Shown here in pieces: positions 1 to 8,800 of a stretch of DNA of 64,000 bases. Position 1 is the stretch's first letter. Each line of letters starts with the position of its first letter. Position numbers and translations under genes: made by a program. Source of the stretch: Lysobacter sp. Root76 (GTDB taxonomy: Bacteria > Pseudomonadota > Gammaproteobacteria > Xanthomonadales > Xanthomonadaceae); NCBI RefSeq assembly GCF_001428685.1, contig NZ_LMIK01000005.1, positions 515,224-579,223 on the forward strand. The letters are read 5' to 3'. A model generated the notes under the pieces. It was given only the letters and a program-made list of their open reading frames with translations. It made no database searches and had not been told where the DNA came from.

Positions 1-260
1 GCCTGGTCGGTTAGGTGGCGGGCGCCCTGCAGGCAGTACGCAGCCATAACTGCTTGAGAGGTCGGCCTTGAGTCGGCGGTGTCGCTTTCCGACAGCGCGC
101 GCTCCACAAGCCACTGGATGGCATCGCTCATCAGCAGCAGATCCTGCGGCGTGGCTCGGCTGAGCATGGGGCCGCAGCCTGGCTCCGAACGGCGGATCGG
201 CGGCATCGCGGCTTCCAGTTCTAACGCCAGCGTCTTGATCTCAGGTCTGGTCAGCGCCAT
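1..260 (-). CDS. Partial hypothetical protein of the integrated element
   Basis: The reading frame begins at an ATG (258-260) and stays open for 86 codons to the window edge, so the C-terminus is missing. It starts MALTRPEIKTLALELEAAM and is mostly helical and acidic, with no motif I recognise. It lies 3 nt after the stop of the preceding HTH gene, so the two are almost certainly co-transcribed. From position it is cargo of the mobile element whose integrase is at 1500-2663. Coding status is supported by operon spacing only; no function is proposed. Confidence 0.55.
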   Translation of the reverse strand, partial: MALTRPEIKTLALELEAAMPPIRRSEPGCGPMLSRATPQDLLLMSDAIQWLVERALSESDTADSRPTSQAVMAAYCLQGARHLTDQ

Positions 261-263
261 GGC

Positions 264-473
264 TTAGCCCTCCCTACCCATCGGCAGGACGCCGGCATCG
301 AGTAAGGCAGCCCGCCACCTGTAAGCCGTGGCTCGGCTCATGCCGAATGTGCGCTGCAGCGAATCTACCGTCGGCATCCGGTTCGGATAGGCGCGAACAA
401 CTCGAAGCGCCAACTCGATGCAGCGGCTGTAGCCAGGTTGTACACGGTAGCTGCTGGTGCCGCGCGCGCTCAT
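264..473 (-). CDS. Small helix-turn-helix protein
   Basis: A 69-residue protein. Residues about 34-62 (PTVDSLQRTFGMSRATAYRW) read as a helix-turn-helix: a turn G-M-S before a recognition helix with R-A-T-A-Y-R-W. The start is chosen at the ATG at 471-473 because GGGGAGG lies 7 nt upstream and because this ATG overlaps the stop of the preceding 52-codon ORF (ATGA), a sign of translational coupling. An upstream in-frame start at 518 would give 84 residues but has less support. Probably a DNA-binding accessory or transcription factor of the mobile element; its target is unknown. Confidence 0.6.
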   Translation of the reverse strand: MSARGTSSYRVQPGYSRCIELALRVVRAYPNRMPTVDSLQRTFGMSRATAYRWRAALLDAGVLPMGREG

Positions 474-628
474 TGCTGCCTCCCCGCGGCGCTCGCCCGC
501 TTGCTCACGATGTCGCACTCCGTGCGCGTGGCCAGCCGGGGCCGCGTCAAGTAGGAGTTTTCTGACACCACGACGGGTTGCTTTCTCACTGCCTGGGATT
601 TCGGTTCCTGTACACTTTGGGTGGTCAT
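470..628 (-). CDS. Small hypothetical protein, 52 residues
   Basis: A short basic protein starting MTTQSVQEPKSQAV and ending ASAAGRQQ. It has a strong ribosome binding site (AGGAGAACGATC before the ATG at 626-628), and its TGA overlaps the ATG of the HTH gene downstream. These two signals are the reason to call it despite its length. No domain or membrane segment is visible, and residues 1-25 look disordered. It may act mainly as a leader coupling translation of the downstream gene. Confidence 0.5.
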   Translation of the reverse strand: MTTQSVQEPKSQAVRKQPVVVSENSYLTRPRLATRTECDIVSKRASAAGRQQ

Positions 629-696
629 GATCGTTCTCCTAACGAACGGTTGTGGTCTCGCGGGTCGGGCGTCTTCAGCGCTCGGCCCGTTCTCTT

Positions 697-930
697 TTAG
701 GCAGCATCCTTCCGGCTATCCGCCGTCTCGACGGTTGAGGCGCTGAGATACGCGTCCAGATCCGTGCGCCGATAGAAAACGCGACCGCCGAGCTTCACGT
801 AGCGTGGGCCTCGCCCTTGGCTTCGCATCTTGTGAAGCGTCTGTTCGCTTAGCCCCAAGTAGGCCGCAGCCGATGCCACCCTCAGCCTTTCGAGAACTTC
901 CGCCGTCGATTGGTCGTTGCTATGTCCCAT
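697..930 (-). CDS. AlpA/excisionase-like helix-turn-helix protein
   Basis: A 77-residue protein of the MerR-like HTH_17 / AlpA type. The core reads LRVASAAAYLGLSEQTLHKM, followed by the wing SQGRGPRYVKLGGRVFYRRTDLDAYL. This is the standard layout of phage and integrative-element excisionases and activators: an AAxYLGLS helix, a GP-Y-K-GG-V-Y-R wing, then DLDAYL. The ATG at 928-930 is preferred over a TTG at 963 because AGGAG lies 10 nt upstream. It is transcribed divergently from the ribbon-helix-helix/integrase pair, from a promoter that overlaps three palindromes. Likely role: recombination directionality factor or regulator of the element. Confidence 0.75.
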   Translation of the reverse strand: MGHSNDQSTAEVLERLRVASAAAYLGLSEQTLHKMRSQGRGPRYVKLGGRVFYRRTDLDAYLSASTVETADSRKDAA

Positions 931-961
931 CTCAATTCGTCTCCTGATATTCGAGTTTTCC

Positions 962-1013
962 AAGCACGGTGCTTTGTATCACGGTGCTTTATAGAAGTGC
1001 AAGCACCGTGCTA
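962..1013. promoter_or_regulatory. Divergent promoter with three copies of a 13-bp palindrome
   Basis: Site 1 is AAGCAC-G-GTGCTT (962-974), a perfect palindrome. Site 2 is TATCAC-G-GTGCTT (977-989), with an imperfect left arm. Site 3 is AAGCAC-C-GTGCTA (1001-1013). Centres lie at 968, 983 and 1007. On the minus strand, TTGCAC (997-1002) and TACAAA (973-978), 18 nt apart, fit -35 and -10 boxes for the HTH gene. The sites cover both boxes. A ribbon-helix-helix protein encoded 14 nt to the right is the natural candidate ligand, implying autoregulation and control of integrase and excisionase. Confidence 0.6.
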
Positions 1014-1026
1014 GTACCATCCGCGT

Positions 1027-1503
1027 ATGGCGCGATCTGATCCTCAAGTTAATTTCCGCATTCCTTTGAATTTGAAGGATATTTTGGAGGCGTCTGCTCG
1101 GAATAGCGGTCGGACCCTGACGGCTGAGATCGTCTGGCGCCTTGAAGCGAGCTTCTCCGCTTCAGGCCAAGATCCCGCGGATCCTGAAATTCAAATGCTG
1201 GATCGTCGGCTTCAGGAACTTGAGGCGCTCCAGGCCCGGTGGAACGGTTTGAATGAAGAGGGCAAGCAACTAGACGTTGCCGAAGAAGAGGCCATGAAAG
1301 AGGCTGACAGGCTGAAACGTGCGCCACAACTTGCCGCTATAAGGGCGCGAATCATCGCGTGCGCCGAATCAGCTTTGCGCCTCGACACCCAGATTCAACG
1401 CGTGCGAGCAGACATTGACGCCTTGACCGACTCCATCAAGGGGCGTGCGCATCAGTTGCATGAGGCGCATCAGTTGCAGGGCGAACGGAAACTCAAGAGA
1501 TGA
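1027..1503 (+). CDS. Arc-like ribbon-helix-helix protein with C-terminal coiled coil
   Basis: A 158-residue protein. Residues 6-45 (PQVNFRIPLNLKDILEASAR, then NSGRTLTAEIVWRLEASF) match the Arc/ribbon-helix-helix fold: a beta strand with alternating polar residues followed by two helices. This fold dimerises and inserts the strand into the major groove. Residues about 55-155 are charged and heptad-like, probably a coiled coil for higher-order assembly. Its TGA overlaps the ATG of the integrase (ATGA), so the two are translationally coupled. The three palindromes just upstream are likely its operators. DNA binding by the N-terminus is well supported; the target is inferred. Confidence 0.75.
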   Translation: MARSDPQVNFRIPLNLKDILEASARNSGRTLTAEIVWRLEASFSASGQDPADPEIQMLDRRLQELEALQARWNGLNEEGKQLDVAEEEAMKEADRLKRAPQLAAIRARIIACAESALRLDTQIQRVRADIDALTDSIKGRAHQLHEAHQLQGERKLKR

Positions 1504-2663
1504 CCGCATTCGTCAAGCTAACAAGGCCCGCCATGCGCGCCCTGAAGGCCGGCGAGTCCATCAGCGAGCACGGCATCACCTTCACCAGGCTGGTCAATGG
1601 CGATGGTCGTTGGTCCATCAACGTAATGGTCAGCAGGGTCAGGCACCACAAGGTTGTCGGCAACGAATCGGAGGGCTACACCCGAACCCAGGCCGAGGAC
1701 GTGATTGCTGGCCTCAAGGCGCAAAAGCGCTCCGCAGGGCATGGGGTGTCCGGCAGCCGTCAGGGAGTGCCTAAGACCGTTCGCGGAGCCGCGGCAGACT
1801 ATCTCGCCTTCCTGCGCTCACACGATGGCAAGGACGTCGACACGAAACAGATGCGGTTCCGGGAGCACCTAACCCCGCATCTTGGTGACAAGAGCGTGTC
1901 TAGGCTCACAGAGGACGACTGGGCGGCTTACGTGGCCGCCCGGAAAGGGGAGGGGGCTGGTCCGGGTACGATCAACCGCGAGCGATCGGCGCTTCTCCAT
2001 ATGCTCAATACGATGCGCCGGCATCGACAGCTGGCCGCGGTGCCCGTGCTCGATCGTCAGAAGGAGCCGGCAGGCAAGCTGGTGTATCTGTCCCCCGATG
2101 AGGCACAGCGTCTGCTGAAGGCTGCTGCAGAGGACCAGTCCGAGCACGCGCACCTGTTCGTCATGATCGCCCTCTACTCCGGCATCCGACAATCGCCGAT
2201 CCTCAACCTGCGTGCCCGGGATGTGGATCCCGCGCGCCGCATTCTCTGGATTGGGAAGGACAAGGCCGGCAGGCGAGAGCAACCTATTCCCGAGGTGCTG
2301 GCCAAGTACCTCGCCGCGGTGATCAAGCGGCTGGATCCCGACGAGCTGCTGTTCGCTTCCAAGCGGGCTGAGTCAGGCCGCGTCTATCAGATCAACTCGA
2401 TCTTCGCCCGATGTGTCGATCGCGCCAAGATCGACAAGCACGTCACTCCGCACACGATGCGACACACCATGGCGACGAACGCCGCGCAAGCCGGCCTGGA
2501 TGCGGCGACGATCCAGGCAATGGGTGGCTGGAAGACTAGAGCGATGGCCGAAAGATATACTCACGCCGCATCGATGCAGGACGCCATGGCGGCCCTCGAA
2601 CAGCAGTTGACGAAGCGCAAGACTTCACCAAAATTACACAAAGCGATTCGCAAAACCGCCTGA
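1500..2663 (+). CDS. int: Tyrosine site-specific integrase
   Basis: A 387-residue phage-type tyrosine recombinase that inserts and excises the element to its left. There is an N-terminal arm-binding region (1-90), a SAM-like core-binding domain (about 95-185) and a catalytic domain (about 195-375). Catalytic residues are visible: R230 in SGIRQSPIL, H318 and R321 in HTMRH, W344 in GGWK and the nucleophile Y353 in AERYTH. All are present, so it should be active. It overlaps the ribbon-helix-helix gene by 4 nt and stops 10 nt before the 5' end of a tRNA, the expected attachment site. Confidence 0.9.
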   Translation: MTAFVKLTRPAMRALKAGESISEHGITFTRLVNGDGRWSINVMVSRVRHHKVVGNESEGYTRTQAEDVIAGLKAQKRSAGHGVSGSRQGVPKTVRGAAADYLAFLRSHDGKDVDTKQMRFREHLTPHLGDKSVSRLTEDDWAAYVAARKGEGAGPGTINRERSALLHMLNTMRRHRQLAAVPVLDRQKEPAGKLVYLSPDEAQRLLKAAAEDQSEHAHLFVMIALYSGIRQSPILNLRARDVDPARRILWIGKDKAGRREQPIPEVLAKYLAAVIKRLDPDELLFASKRAESGRVYQINSIFARCVDRAKIDKHVTPHTMRHTMATNAAQAGLDAATIQAMGGWKTRAMAERYTHAASMQDAMAALEQQLTKRKTSPKLHKAIRKTA

Positions 2664-2673
2664 AACCCTTTCA

Positions 2674-2749
2674 GGGCCTATAGCTCAACGGTTAGAGCAG
2701 AGGACTCATAATCCTTTGGTTCCAGGTTCGAATCCTGGTGGGCCCACCA
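2674..2749 (+). tRNA. tRNA with CAU anticodon, probably tRNA-Ile2, otherwise elongator Met
   Basis: A complete 76-nt cloverleaf with encoded CCA. The acceptor stem GGGCCTA pairs with TGGGCCC (one G-U). The D stem is GCTC/GAGC, the anticodon stem GAGGA/TCCTT with loop CTCATAA, and the T arm CCAGG-TTCGAAT-CCTGG. The anticodon is CAU. The acceptor and anticodon stems resemble gammaproteobacterial tRNA-Ile2, whose C34 becomes lysidine, more than elongator tRNA-Met; the two cannot be told apart with certainty by eye. It is not initiator tRNA, because the three G-C pairs at the base of the anticodon stem are absent. It flanks the integrase and is the likely attB gene. Confidence 0.93.
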
Positions 2750-2784
2750 TGCTGCTGTGCGCGGGTATCTGGTGGGGCAAGCAT

Positions 2785-2810
2785 AAGCTGGCCGGTTCGG
2801 CCAACTTTTA
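2785..2810 (+). terminator. Intrinsic terminator-like hairpin after the tRNA
   Basis: TGGCCG (2789-2794) and CGGCCA (2798-2803) form a 6-bp stem with a 3-nt loop. Three more pairs extend it beyond one mismatch. CTTTTATT follows. Position and T-run fit rho-independent termination of the tRNA transcript. A second hairpin, AACCGGC (2851-2857) with GCCGGTT (2865-2871), lies further down without a clear T-run. Confidence 0.5.
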
Positions 2811-3022
2811 TTGAAATGCCAACCATAATTTGACCGCCAAGATGGCCGATAACCGGCTTTAACGGCCGGTTGTCCTTTGGGCTCGGCTGCTGCCAGCCAG
2901 GCAAGATGGCGAAGGCTCAAAGCGGACACACCTCTTCCGTTTGATTGAGCCCGTCGTGACATTGGCTACTTGCCGCACTCATCACTCCGAGCGACCATCG
3001 GTCATTCTTCGCGGGTAGATCA

Positions 3023-3850
3023 ATGAATCTTCCAGGCGCCAGGCGACTGAAATCCTTGTTGCATGCACTGGCGTTCTTTCTGGCCGCTGCGGCGGCCCTC
3101 GTGGCTGCCAGCATAGTAGCCCGCCATTTCCCTGGATGGCCCGAAGAGATAGTGATCGGGGGGATAGGAGTTTTGCTTACGCTGGCACTGACTGCTGCAT
3201 TCTTGCGTTGGGACAGAAAGAGATTCAGCGATATCGGACTCGCATGGGACCGCCGGACGCACATGCGTTTTCTTGTCGGTTTGGCAATCGGCTGCGCGTT
3301 GGTGGCCTTGCACGCGGCTATTGTCGCCAGCACGGGTCAGGTGAGCTGGACTCGCAATACTCAAGTCGACGCGACGGGGATAGCTGTTGCTGCGCTCGGA
3401 TACGGCCTCCTTGCCTTGCGCGAAGAAGTCGCGTTTCGGGGCTACCCGTTGCGCACTCTGCTGCCTGCGTTCGGCGCGGTCGGCGCCCAGTTGATGGTGA
3501 TGACGATCTTCGTTGCGGAACACCGGTTGGGCGGCGCTACATGGAGTAATGCCGTTTTGGGATCAGGTTTAGGCGCGTTGGTGTTTAGCATGGCGGCTTT
3601 GCTGACGCGCGGTATCGCGCTTCCCCTGGGATTGCATGCAGCTTGGAATTTTGGCGACTGGATGCGTGGTGGCAAAGGAGACCACGGAATGTGGACCATG
3701 CGAATTGAAGCGGCCCACTCAGCCCACGTCAACGAAGTTGCGATGGTTGCGTACGTATCAGTAATGCTTCTAACCCTGTTCTGTCTCGCCGCTCTATATC
3801 GCCGAAACCAGATCACAGAAGGCAAGGGCGATCGAGGCATTCGATCTTGA
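3023..3850 (+). CDS. CPBP-family intramembrane metalloprotease
   Basis: A 275-residue polytopic membrane protein of the CPBP/Abi (Rce1-like) family. Hydrophobic segments fall at about 12-33, 45-63, 82-105, 115-132, 157-172, 184-205 and 243-262. The diagnostic motif EExxxR is present as E134-E135-V-A-F-R139 (EEVAFRGYPL). The second motif HAAWNFGDW supplies the conserved histidine. Such enzymes cleave or modify membrane-embedded substrates; bacterial members include bacteriocin-immunity and maturation factors, but many have unknown substrates. It stands alone, downstream of the tRNA and outside the predicted element. The substrate is not inferable here. Confidence 0.8.
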   Translation: MNLPGARRLKSLLHALAFFLAAAAALVAASIVARHFPGWPEEIVIGGIGVLLTLALTAAFLRWDRKRFSDIGLAWDRRTHMRFLVGLAIGCALVALHAAIVASTGQVSWTRNTQVDATGIAVAALGYGLLALREEVAFRGYPLRTLLPAFGAVGAQLMVMTIFVAEHRLGGATWSNAVLGSGLGALVFSMAALLTRGIALPLGLHAAWNFGDWMRGGKGDHGMWTMRIEAAHSAHVNEVAMVAYVSVMLLTLFCLAALYRRNQITEGKGDRGIRS

Positions 3851-3972
3851 CGCCCGCTGGCGCTGCTACCTGAGCTGAAGCTGTAGTATTCGCAGCCGCC
3901 TTCGGACAAATCCGACCAATCAGGGTATCCCGCCGTACTGAACTCTCGGGGACGACCGCTTCTGCCCGCCGC

Positions 3973-3994
3973 CCGCCGCCGGCGGAACTTTTTT
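3973..3994 (+). terminator. Possible intrinsic terminator after the CPBP gene
   Basis: CCGCC (3973-3977) and GGCGG (3981-3985) form a 5-bp GC stem with a 3-nt loop, followed by AACTTTTTT. It is short but followed by a good T-run, about 120 nt past the stop codon. Alternative pairings within this GC-rich repeat are possible. Confidence 0.4.
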
Positions 3995-4880
3995 CAATTG
4001 AGCGGCGAGCAGCGGCTAACGACCCGAGTGGTCATCCGAAGCGATGTGGCTCAACAGGAGAGCGGTGCGGCCGCTCATTACTCAATTGGATCGCTCATCT
4101 GCATTGACGGCATGCGGAATCGTGCGCGATATCGCCACGCATAGAGCGCAACGATTGGATTCAGCGCTGCCATGGCTGGCCAGATGGGCAAGTCGTTCGA
4201 TTGGGCATGCGTCGAATGTCGAAACACAGGTTGCCATAGCGAACCTTCGCTTGTGCGTAAAAGTGTGTCCTGAGCCACTTTGTTCGGCGGGTTCAATTGA
4301 TCGATGCAGCCTCATGTGATGGCCGAGCACCCCGCCGCTTGTGTCCGACATCGTGCCGGCCTGACCTCAACCCATGACCATGGAAGCGCGGGTCGCTCGA
4401 TTCCGCCGCGCAGGGCAGTGCAGTTCATTTATCGAATCCCCGGCGAAGGCGATCAAAAAACTAGCGGCCAACAATCTCAGCGGGTGATGACGTAACAGAG
4501 ACGGCATGAGGGCACAGAAAATACTTTTATCTAATGCCTTCTTGAAAAAATCGACCGCAAATTAATTCGCATCAGACACGATTGGGCTTGACGACGCTAG
4601 CTGCGCCGGATCAACCTCACCGTGCAAGCTGCACAGATCGAAGGGAGTCGCCAACGATGCTGTCTCAGACAGCACATTTTTTGATGATCGAGCCCAGTCG
4701 AAAGCAACTCGATATCGCACGGGACGGGTGATGCGAATCGACGATCGAACATGGATGCTTATGTCTTATCCCTCCAATGCGCATCGACAGATCGGAGCTG
4801 TTGCCAGACAGCGCGGGCCGTTCGCGTGGCGGCGATGAACTTCATCCGCATTAGGAATTCTTTTCTCAGGACATGCTGCA
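3995..4880. other. Gene-free, lower-GC stretch
   Basis: No open frame here shows a credible ribosome binding site, codon bias or recognisable product. The frames over 60 codons (for example 4044-4319 and its antisense) are rich in rare codons and read as noise. Base composition is visibly more AT-rich than the flanks, especially 4440-4740. Given the decayed cassette immediately downstream, this is most simply old horizontally acquired DNA in decay. I see no transposase remnant or terminal inverted repeats. Confidence 0.4.
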
Positions 4881-5139
4881 ATGACCCAAGGCGCTCGCCC
4901 CGCTAATGCTGCCGCCGACTTCCCGTGGCCGCTGACCTTCGATGAGTTCACCTTCGGATGTCAACGAGGATTGGGCGCGGTACGACAAAGACACACCGGA
5001 CATCTTGATGGAGATCAATGACCGAATCATCAATGTCTACATGAGCGCAATGGTGCTCACCAAGTTCCCCCCGAATCCTGATCGACCCGACATTGTGGGC
5101 TGCGAAAATTTGGTGCTGGCCTGGACGAAGACCTACTAA
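4881..5139 (+). pseudogene. Internally deleted, frameshifted copy of the 5333-5869 gene
   Basis: The first 75 nt from the ATG at 4881 encode MTQGARPANAADFPWPLTFD and continue EFTFG, matching residues 1-25 of the intact gene (PWPLTFDEFTFG is identical). The sequence then jumps straight to the region encoding DVNEDW and runs to the shared C-terminus VLAWTKTY and TAA at 5137-5139. About 100 codons of the middle are missing, and the two parts are in different frames, so no full-length product is possible. The two residual halves remain clearly similar to the intact gene, so the loss is moderately recent. Confidence 0.8.
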
Positions 5140-5152
5140 GGAAGGGTGGGCG

Positions 5153-5283
5153 CATAGAAGACAAAAAGGAACAAGAAGAAGGTGGTTCAACTCGCCGAAG
5201 ACGAGCTCCCGGAGGCCGACGTTTCGCACTACACCACCACGCCGGAGCAGCTGACGAGCATGACTTACGACAAAGTCGCCATG
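5153..5283 (+). pseudogene. Decayed copy of the N-terminus of the 5884-10014 effector gene
   Basis: After the pseudogene at 4881-5139, the DNA still aligns with the start of the large effector. It encodes EDKKEQEEG-, then LAEDELPEADVSHYTTTPEQ, where the intact gene has LAEDGLPKDDVSHYTATAEH, and ends around YDKVAMN. The start codon is lost (ATA in place of ATG) and there is a small frameshift near the beginning. Similarity ends near 5283. Together with the previous feature it shows that the whole two-gene cassette was once duplicated in tandem. Confidence 0.7.
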
Positions 5284-5332
5284 AACGGCACACTTGCGAC
5301 TATTGCGGCATTTTCCCCTTAGGAATCTGAAT

Positions 5333-5869
5333 ATGAATAACCAAGCCCCTAGCAACTCATCCCCAATCCCGTGGCCGCTGACCTTCGATGAGTTCACCTT
5401 TGGCTCAGCGATATTCAACACCCTTCACTCCAAGCTCCTTTTCGAGGGCCATCAACTCGCATTCGATGAGCATCTAACTGGACCGTCCGGTCCGCCTCCG
5501 TTACCAAATTGGAAGGATCGTTGGAGCGCCAGTTTCATCATCGGAGTTTACAGAATGCCCCCGGGGCCCGTGGAGGTCGAGTGGACCTCGCTGGACGGTG
5601 TGAAACACCATGATGAAATCGACCTCATCAAAGATATCTTTCCGGAGAAGATCGTTCTTCACAACGTCTCCAAAGAGGATGTCAACGAAGACTGGGTGCG
5701 ATACGAGGGTGGCAAAACCAGCGCTCCCGACATCCTTATGGAGGTCAACGACCGAACCATCAATGTCTACATGAAGGCGCGCGTGCTGACCAAAACACCG
5801 CCGAATCCCAATCGCCCCGATATTGTGGGACGAAACGAGTTGGTGTTGGCCTGGACGAAAACGTACTAA
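5333..5869 (+). CDS. Small cytosolic protein paired with the lipase effector, candidate immunity or adaptor
   Basis: A 178-residue acidic protein starting MNNQAPSNSSPIPWPLTFDE. The start at 5333 is chosen over an upstream in-frame start because TTAGGAA precedes it and the duplicated pseudocopy begins at the same place. There is no signal peptide, lipobox or membrane segment. It looks mostly beta with alternating hydrophobic residues. It ends 14 nt before the large effector gene and is duplicated together with it, which is the usual arrangement for a cognate immunity or chaperone gene. A periplasmic lipase would normally need an exported immunity protein, so an adaptor role is equally possible. 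I recognise no family. Confidence 0.7.
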   Translation: MNNQAPSNSSPIPWPLTFDEFTFGSAIFNTLHSKLLFEGHQLAFDEHLTGPSGPPPLPNWKDRWSASFIIGVYRMPPGPVEVEWTSLDGVKHHDEIDLIKDIFPEKIVLHNVSKEDVNEDWVRYEGGKTSAPDILMEVNDRTINVYMKARVLTKTPPNPNRPDIVGRNELVLAWTKTY

Positions 5870-5883
5870 CGGAGCGGCGTCAC

Positions 5884-8800
5884 ATGGAAGAAGACAAGAA
5901 GAGAAAGAAGTACGTCATCTATCTCGCCGAAGACGGGTTGCCGAAGGATGACGTGTCTCACTACACCGCGACTGCGGAGCATCTGAGGAGTTACGACAAA
6001 GCCGCCGATGAACTGTACAAGTTCAAGGTGCCGACGTTACTCAACACCAAAGACCCGCACTCGTATCTCTTGTTCGGGTTGATGGACGGCACTCAGAACG
6101 ATGTTGCGCAAGACCCGCTTAATGCAACCAACGTCGCTAGGTTCAAAGCTCAGGCCGAAAAATTAAAGAGCGCGGGATTAAACATTGAGGTCTTGTATGA
6201 GGCCGGTCCCGCCACGCAGACAAACCCTATCAAACAAAAAATCGACGCAGCTACCGGCTACACCAGCGAGTCAATCGCTGAGCAGCTGTACGGGCGGATA
6301 GTCGAGCAGACGAACAGCATTTACGAGCAAGACCCTGACGCGAAGGTCGCGGTTCATGCCGAGGGGTTTAGCCGAGGGGGTAGCCAAGTTCCGATACTGG
6401 CGCGGATGATTCATGAGCGTGGCATTCCGAATTTGTATCGCCCCGAAATTGTCTCAGACGAGCACGGCAACCTGAAGAAAGCCTTTCCTCACTTCCATCA
6501 GGCACCGGGACACACGGCGATGTCGGTGGGTATCTACGACCCGGTGCCGACTGGCGCGATGGAGAAGCTAGACCGGCGCTTGCCGCCTTCGGTCGTGTCC
6601 GGTTTCCAGATCAACGCCGCCGACGAGAGACGCCGTACGTTTCCGGTGGATCGCATCATACCGGCCGGCATGTCGGAAGACGGACGCTTTCTGAGCGTCA
6701 GCGTGGCCGGCGCGCATTCCGACATCGGCGGCAGCTACCTGCGCAATGGCCTGGGCACGCGCAGCTACAACCTGATGACGGATTACCACGACGCCCTTTT
6801 CAGTGAATCGCTGCTGCGGCGATTGCCGGAGACCGACGATCCGCGAATGAACGTTATCCATCGTTCCGAAGAAGCCAACCCATTTAAGTACATGCCGAAG
6901 ACTCGGCGGGACTTGCCTGCTGGCGAGGTCATCAAGCTGATGTCGGATGACGGAAGCCCGGTTCCCAGCGATCCGATCGCCGCAGCGGTCCGCCATCGGC
7001 CGGAGCCAATGACAACAGCCGCGCAGATCACCGAGATTGCGTCATGCACTCGGGATGCGGCCCGTTGCGTCCCGACGCAGATGACGGCTCCGCTGGCCGA
7101 GGACTCGATGGCGGCGGCACGCAACAAGCTTATGGTTGAGGTCGATATCGAGGTCCGGGCTTATGAACCTCCGAGGCCGCTCAGCCCCGGTGCGAAGGTC
7201 ATGGCCGCAGCCGGCATCGCCGGGATCGCCGCCAGCGTGGTGGATGCCAAGGCCAGCGCCGACCGCGCCAGTACGCTGTTTTCGCAAGACAATCCGCTGG
7301 CCGCACAGTCGGAACTGACCCACTACGCCGCGCGCGGCACGGGCGGCTGGGTCGGCGGCGCGGCCACTGGTCTTGCTGTTGGCTGGGAGACCGGTCCCGG
7401 CGTGATCGGCTTTGCTGCTGTGGGTGCCGTCGCCGGCAGTCACGTCGGCGAGAACGTCGCCAAGTGGTGGGACAACAAGCAGATCTACGAACAAAAGGAC
7501 GGGCAGGGCGTCGAGTGGGAGTTCAACGGTCGGCAGTGGCTGCGCCAGGAGCAAGGCGATCTCAGCGACACCGGTATCCGGGCGCCGACCAGGCAGTCGT
7601 TCTCCGCACTGCCGGAAAAGGAGCGCGAGCTGAACTTCCTGGCGAGCAACTCGGCCACGATGCTCGCTTTGGGCAACGTCGTGGCGCCGCGCGATCCCTT
7701 CAACCTGCCCGCGAATGACGAGGATGCCAAGAGCCTCGGCGATGCGAACTGGAAGCGCGATGCGGAATCCGGCGACTGGCGGCGCGAGACGGTCATCGCC
7801 CGAACGGACCGCGGCCATCCGCTGACCCGCACGGATACAGCGCCGCCCGAGCGCGCCGCAGAGTTGGAGCGCGATGCCGAGCAGGTCATCAAAGCGAACA
7901 TCGCGAGCGGACCGGCGCCGATCGCCGCGCGTTACGAGTTGGCCTATAAAGCCTACGGCTGTCAATCCTTCGGCGCGCCGCCGAGCGCGGTGACCGCCGC
8001 TCTGGCGAATGCGGATCGATTGACTGCTTCCAACGAGGAGTCCTACCGGCATGGCCAGGATGGCCAATGGCGGTCCGATAGCGGCGAACTGGCGCAGGGC
8101 AATACCGCCCGCGAACTCAATGGTACGCGCGAGCAACTGCAGCCCGCGTTGGTTCAGCACGCGGAGCAGTTGGCGGCGGCGCCTGCCTGGACGCCGCCCA
8201 CTCGCGAGGACATGGATCGCGTCAACCTGCGGACGGCCTACGCGGCGGTCGGCGTGGCCCCCAATCCCGATCGATTCGACGCGGCGCTGGAGGCCGTGCA
8301 ACGTACCCGTGAGGCGCAGGGTATCGATGCGAATCTGACCTCGCTTTACGTGGAGCGAAACGAGAAGGGCGGCTACGACGCTCAGAGTCCGATCGTCCAC
8401 CTGGGTCGTGATGCGCAAGGTGTGCACGTTGCGGCGGTCACCAGCTCACAGGACATTGAACTGGCGCTCGTCGATCAGCGCGGCTTGAAGCAGCCGATAC
8501 CGGAAACAGCGGAGTTGCGGATTGCGGCGTTGTCGCCGCAGCAGCGCGATGCCCAGGATCAGATGATCCGGGAAGCGAATCGGCAAGGCGTGTCGAACGA
8601 TCAGGTGCAACAGGTTGCGGTCGCGGCGGCGGCAGCGCCGTTGCGCTCGGAAGGCCCGCTACCCGTACGTGAAGTCGAGGCCGTCCGCGTGGTTGTCGAA
8701 GCGGAGCCCATCTCCGCGCTGAGGGTGACGCAGCCTGAAGCGTCTTCGCCGTCTCCGCAGGCTGCGACCGTGGCCGAAGCGGCGCCGCCCGAGCCGAAGT

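Noticed and set aside
4044-4495. Overlapping 60-90 codon frames on both strands
   Set aside because: No ribosome binding site, no coding bias and no recognisable product; the stretch reads as decayed DNA.
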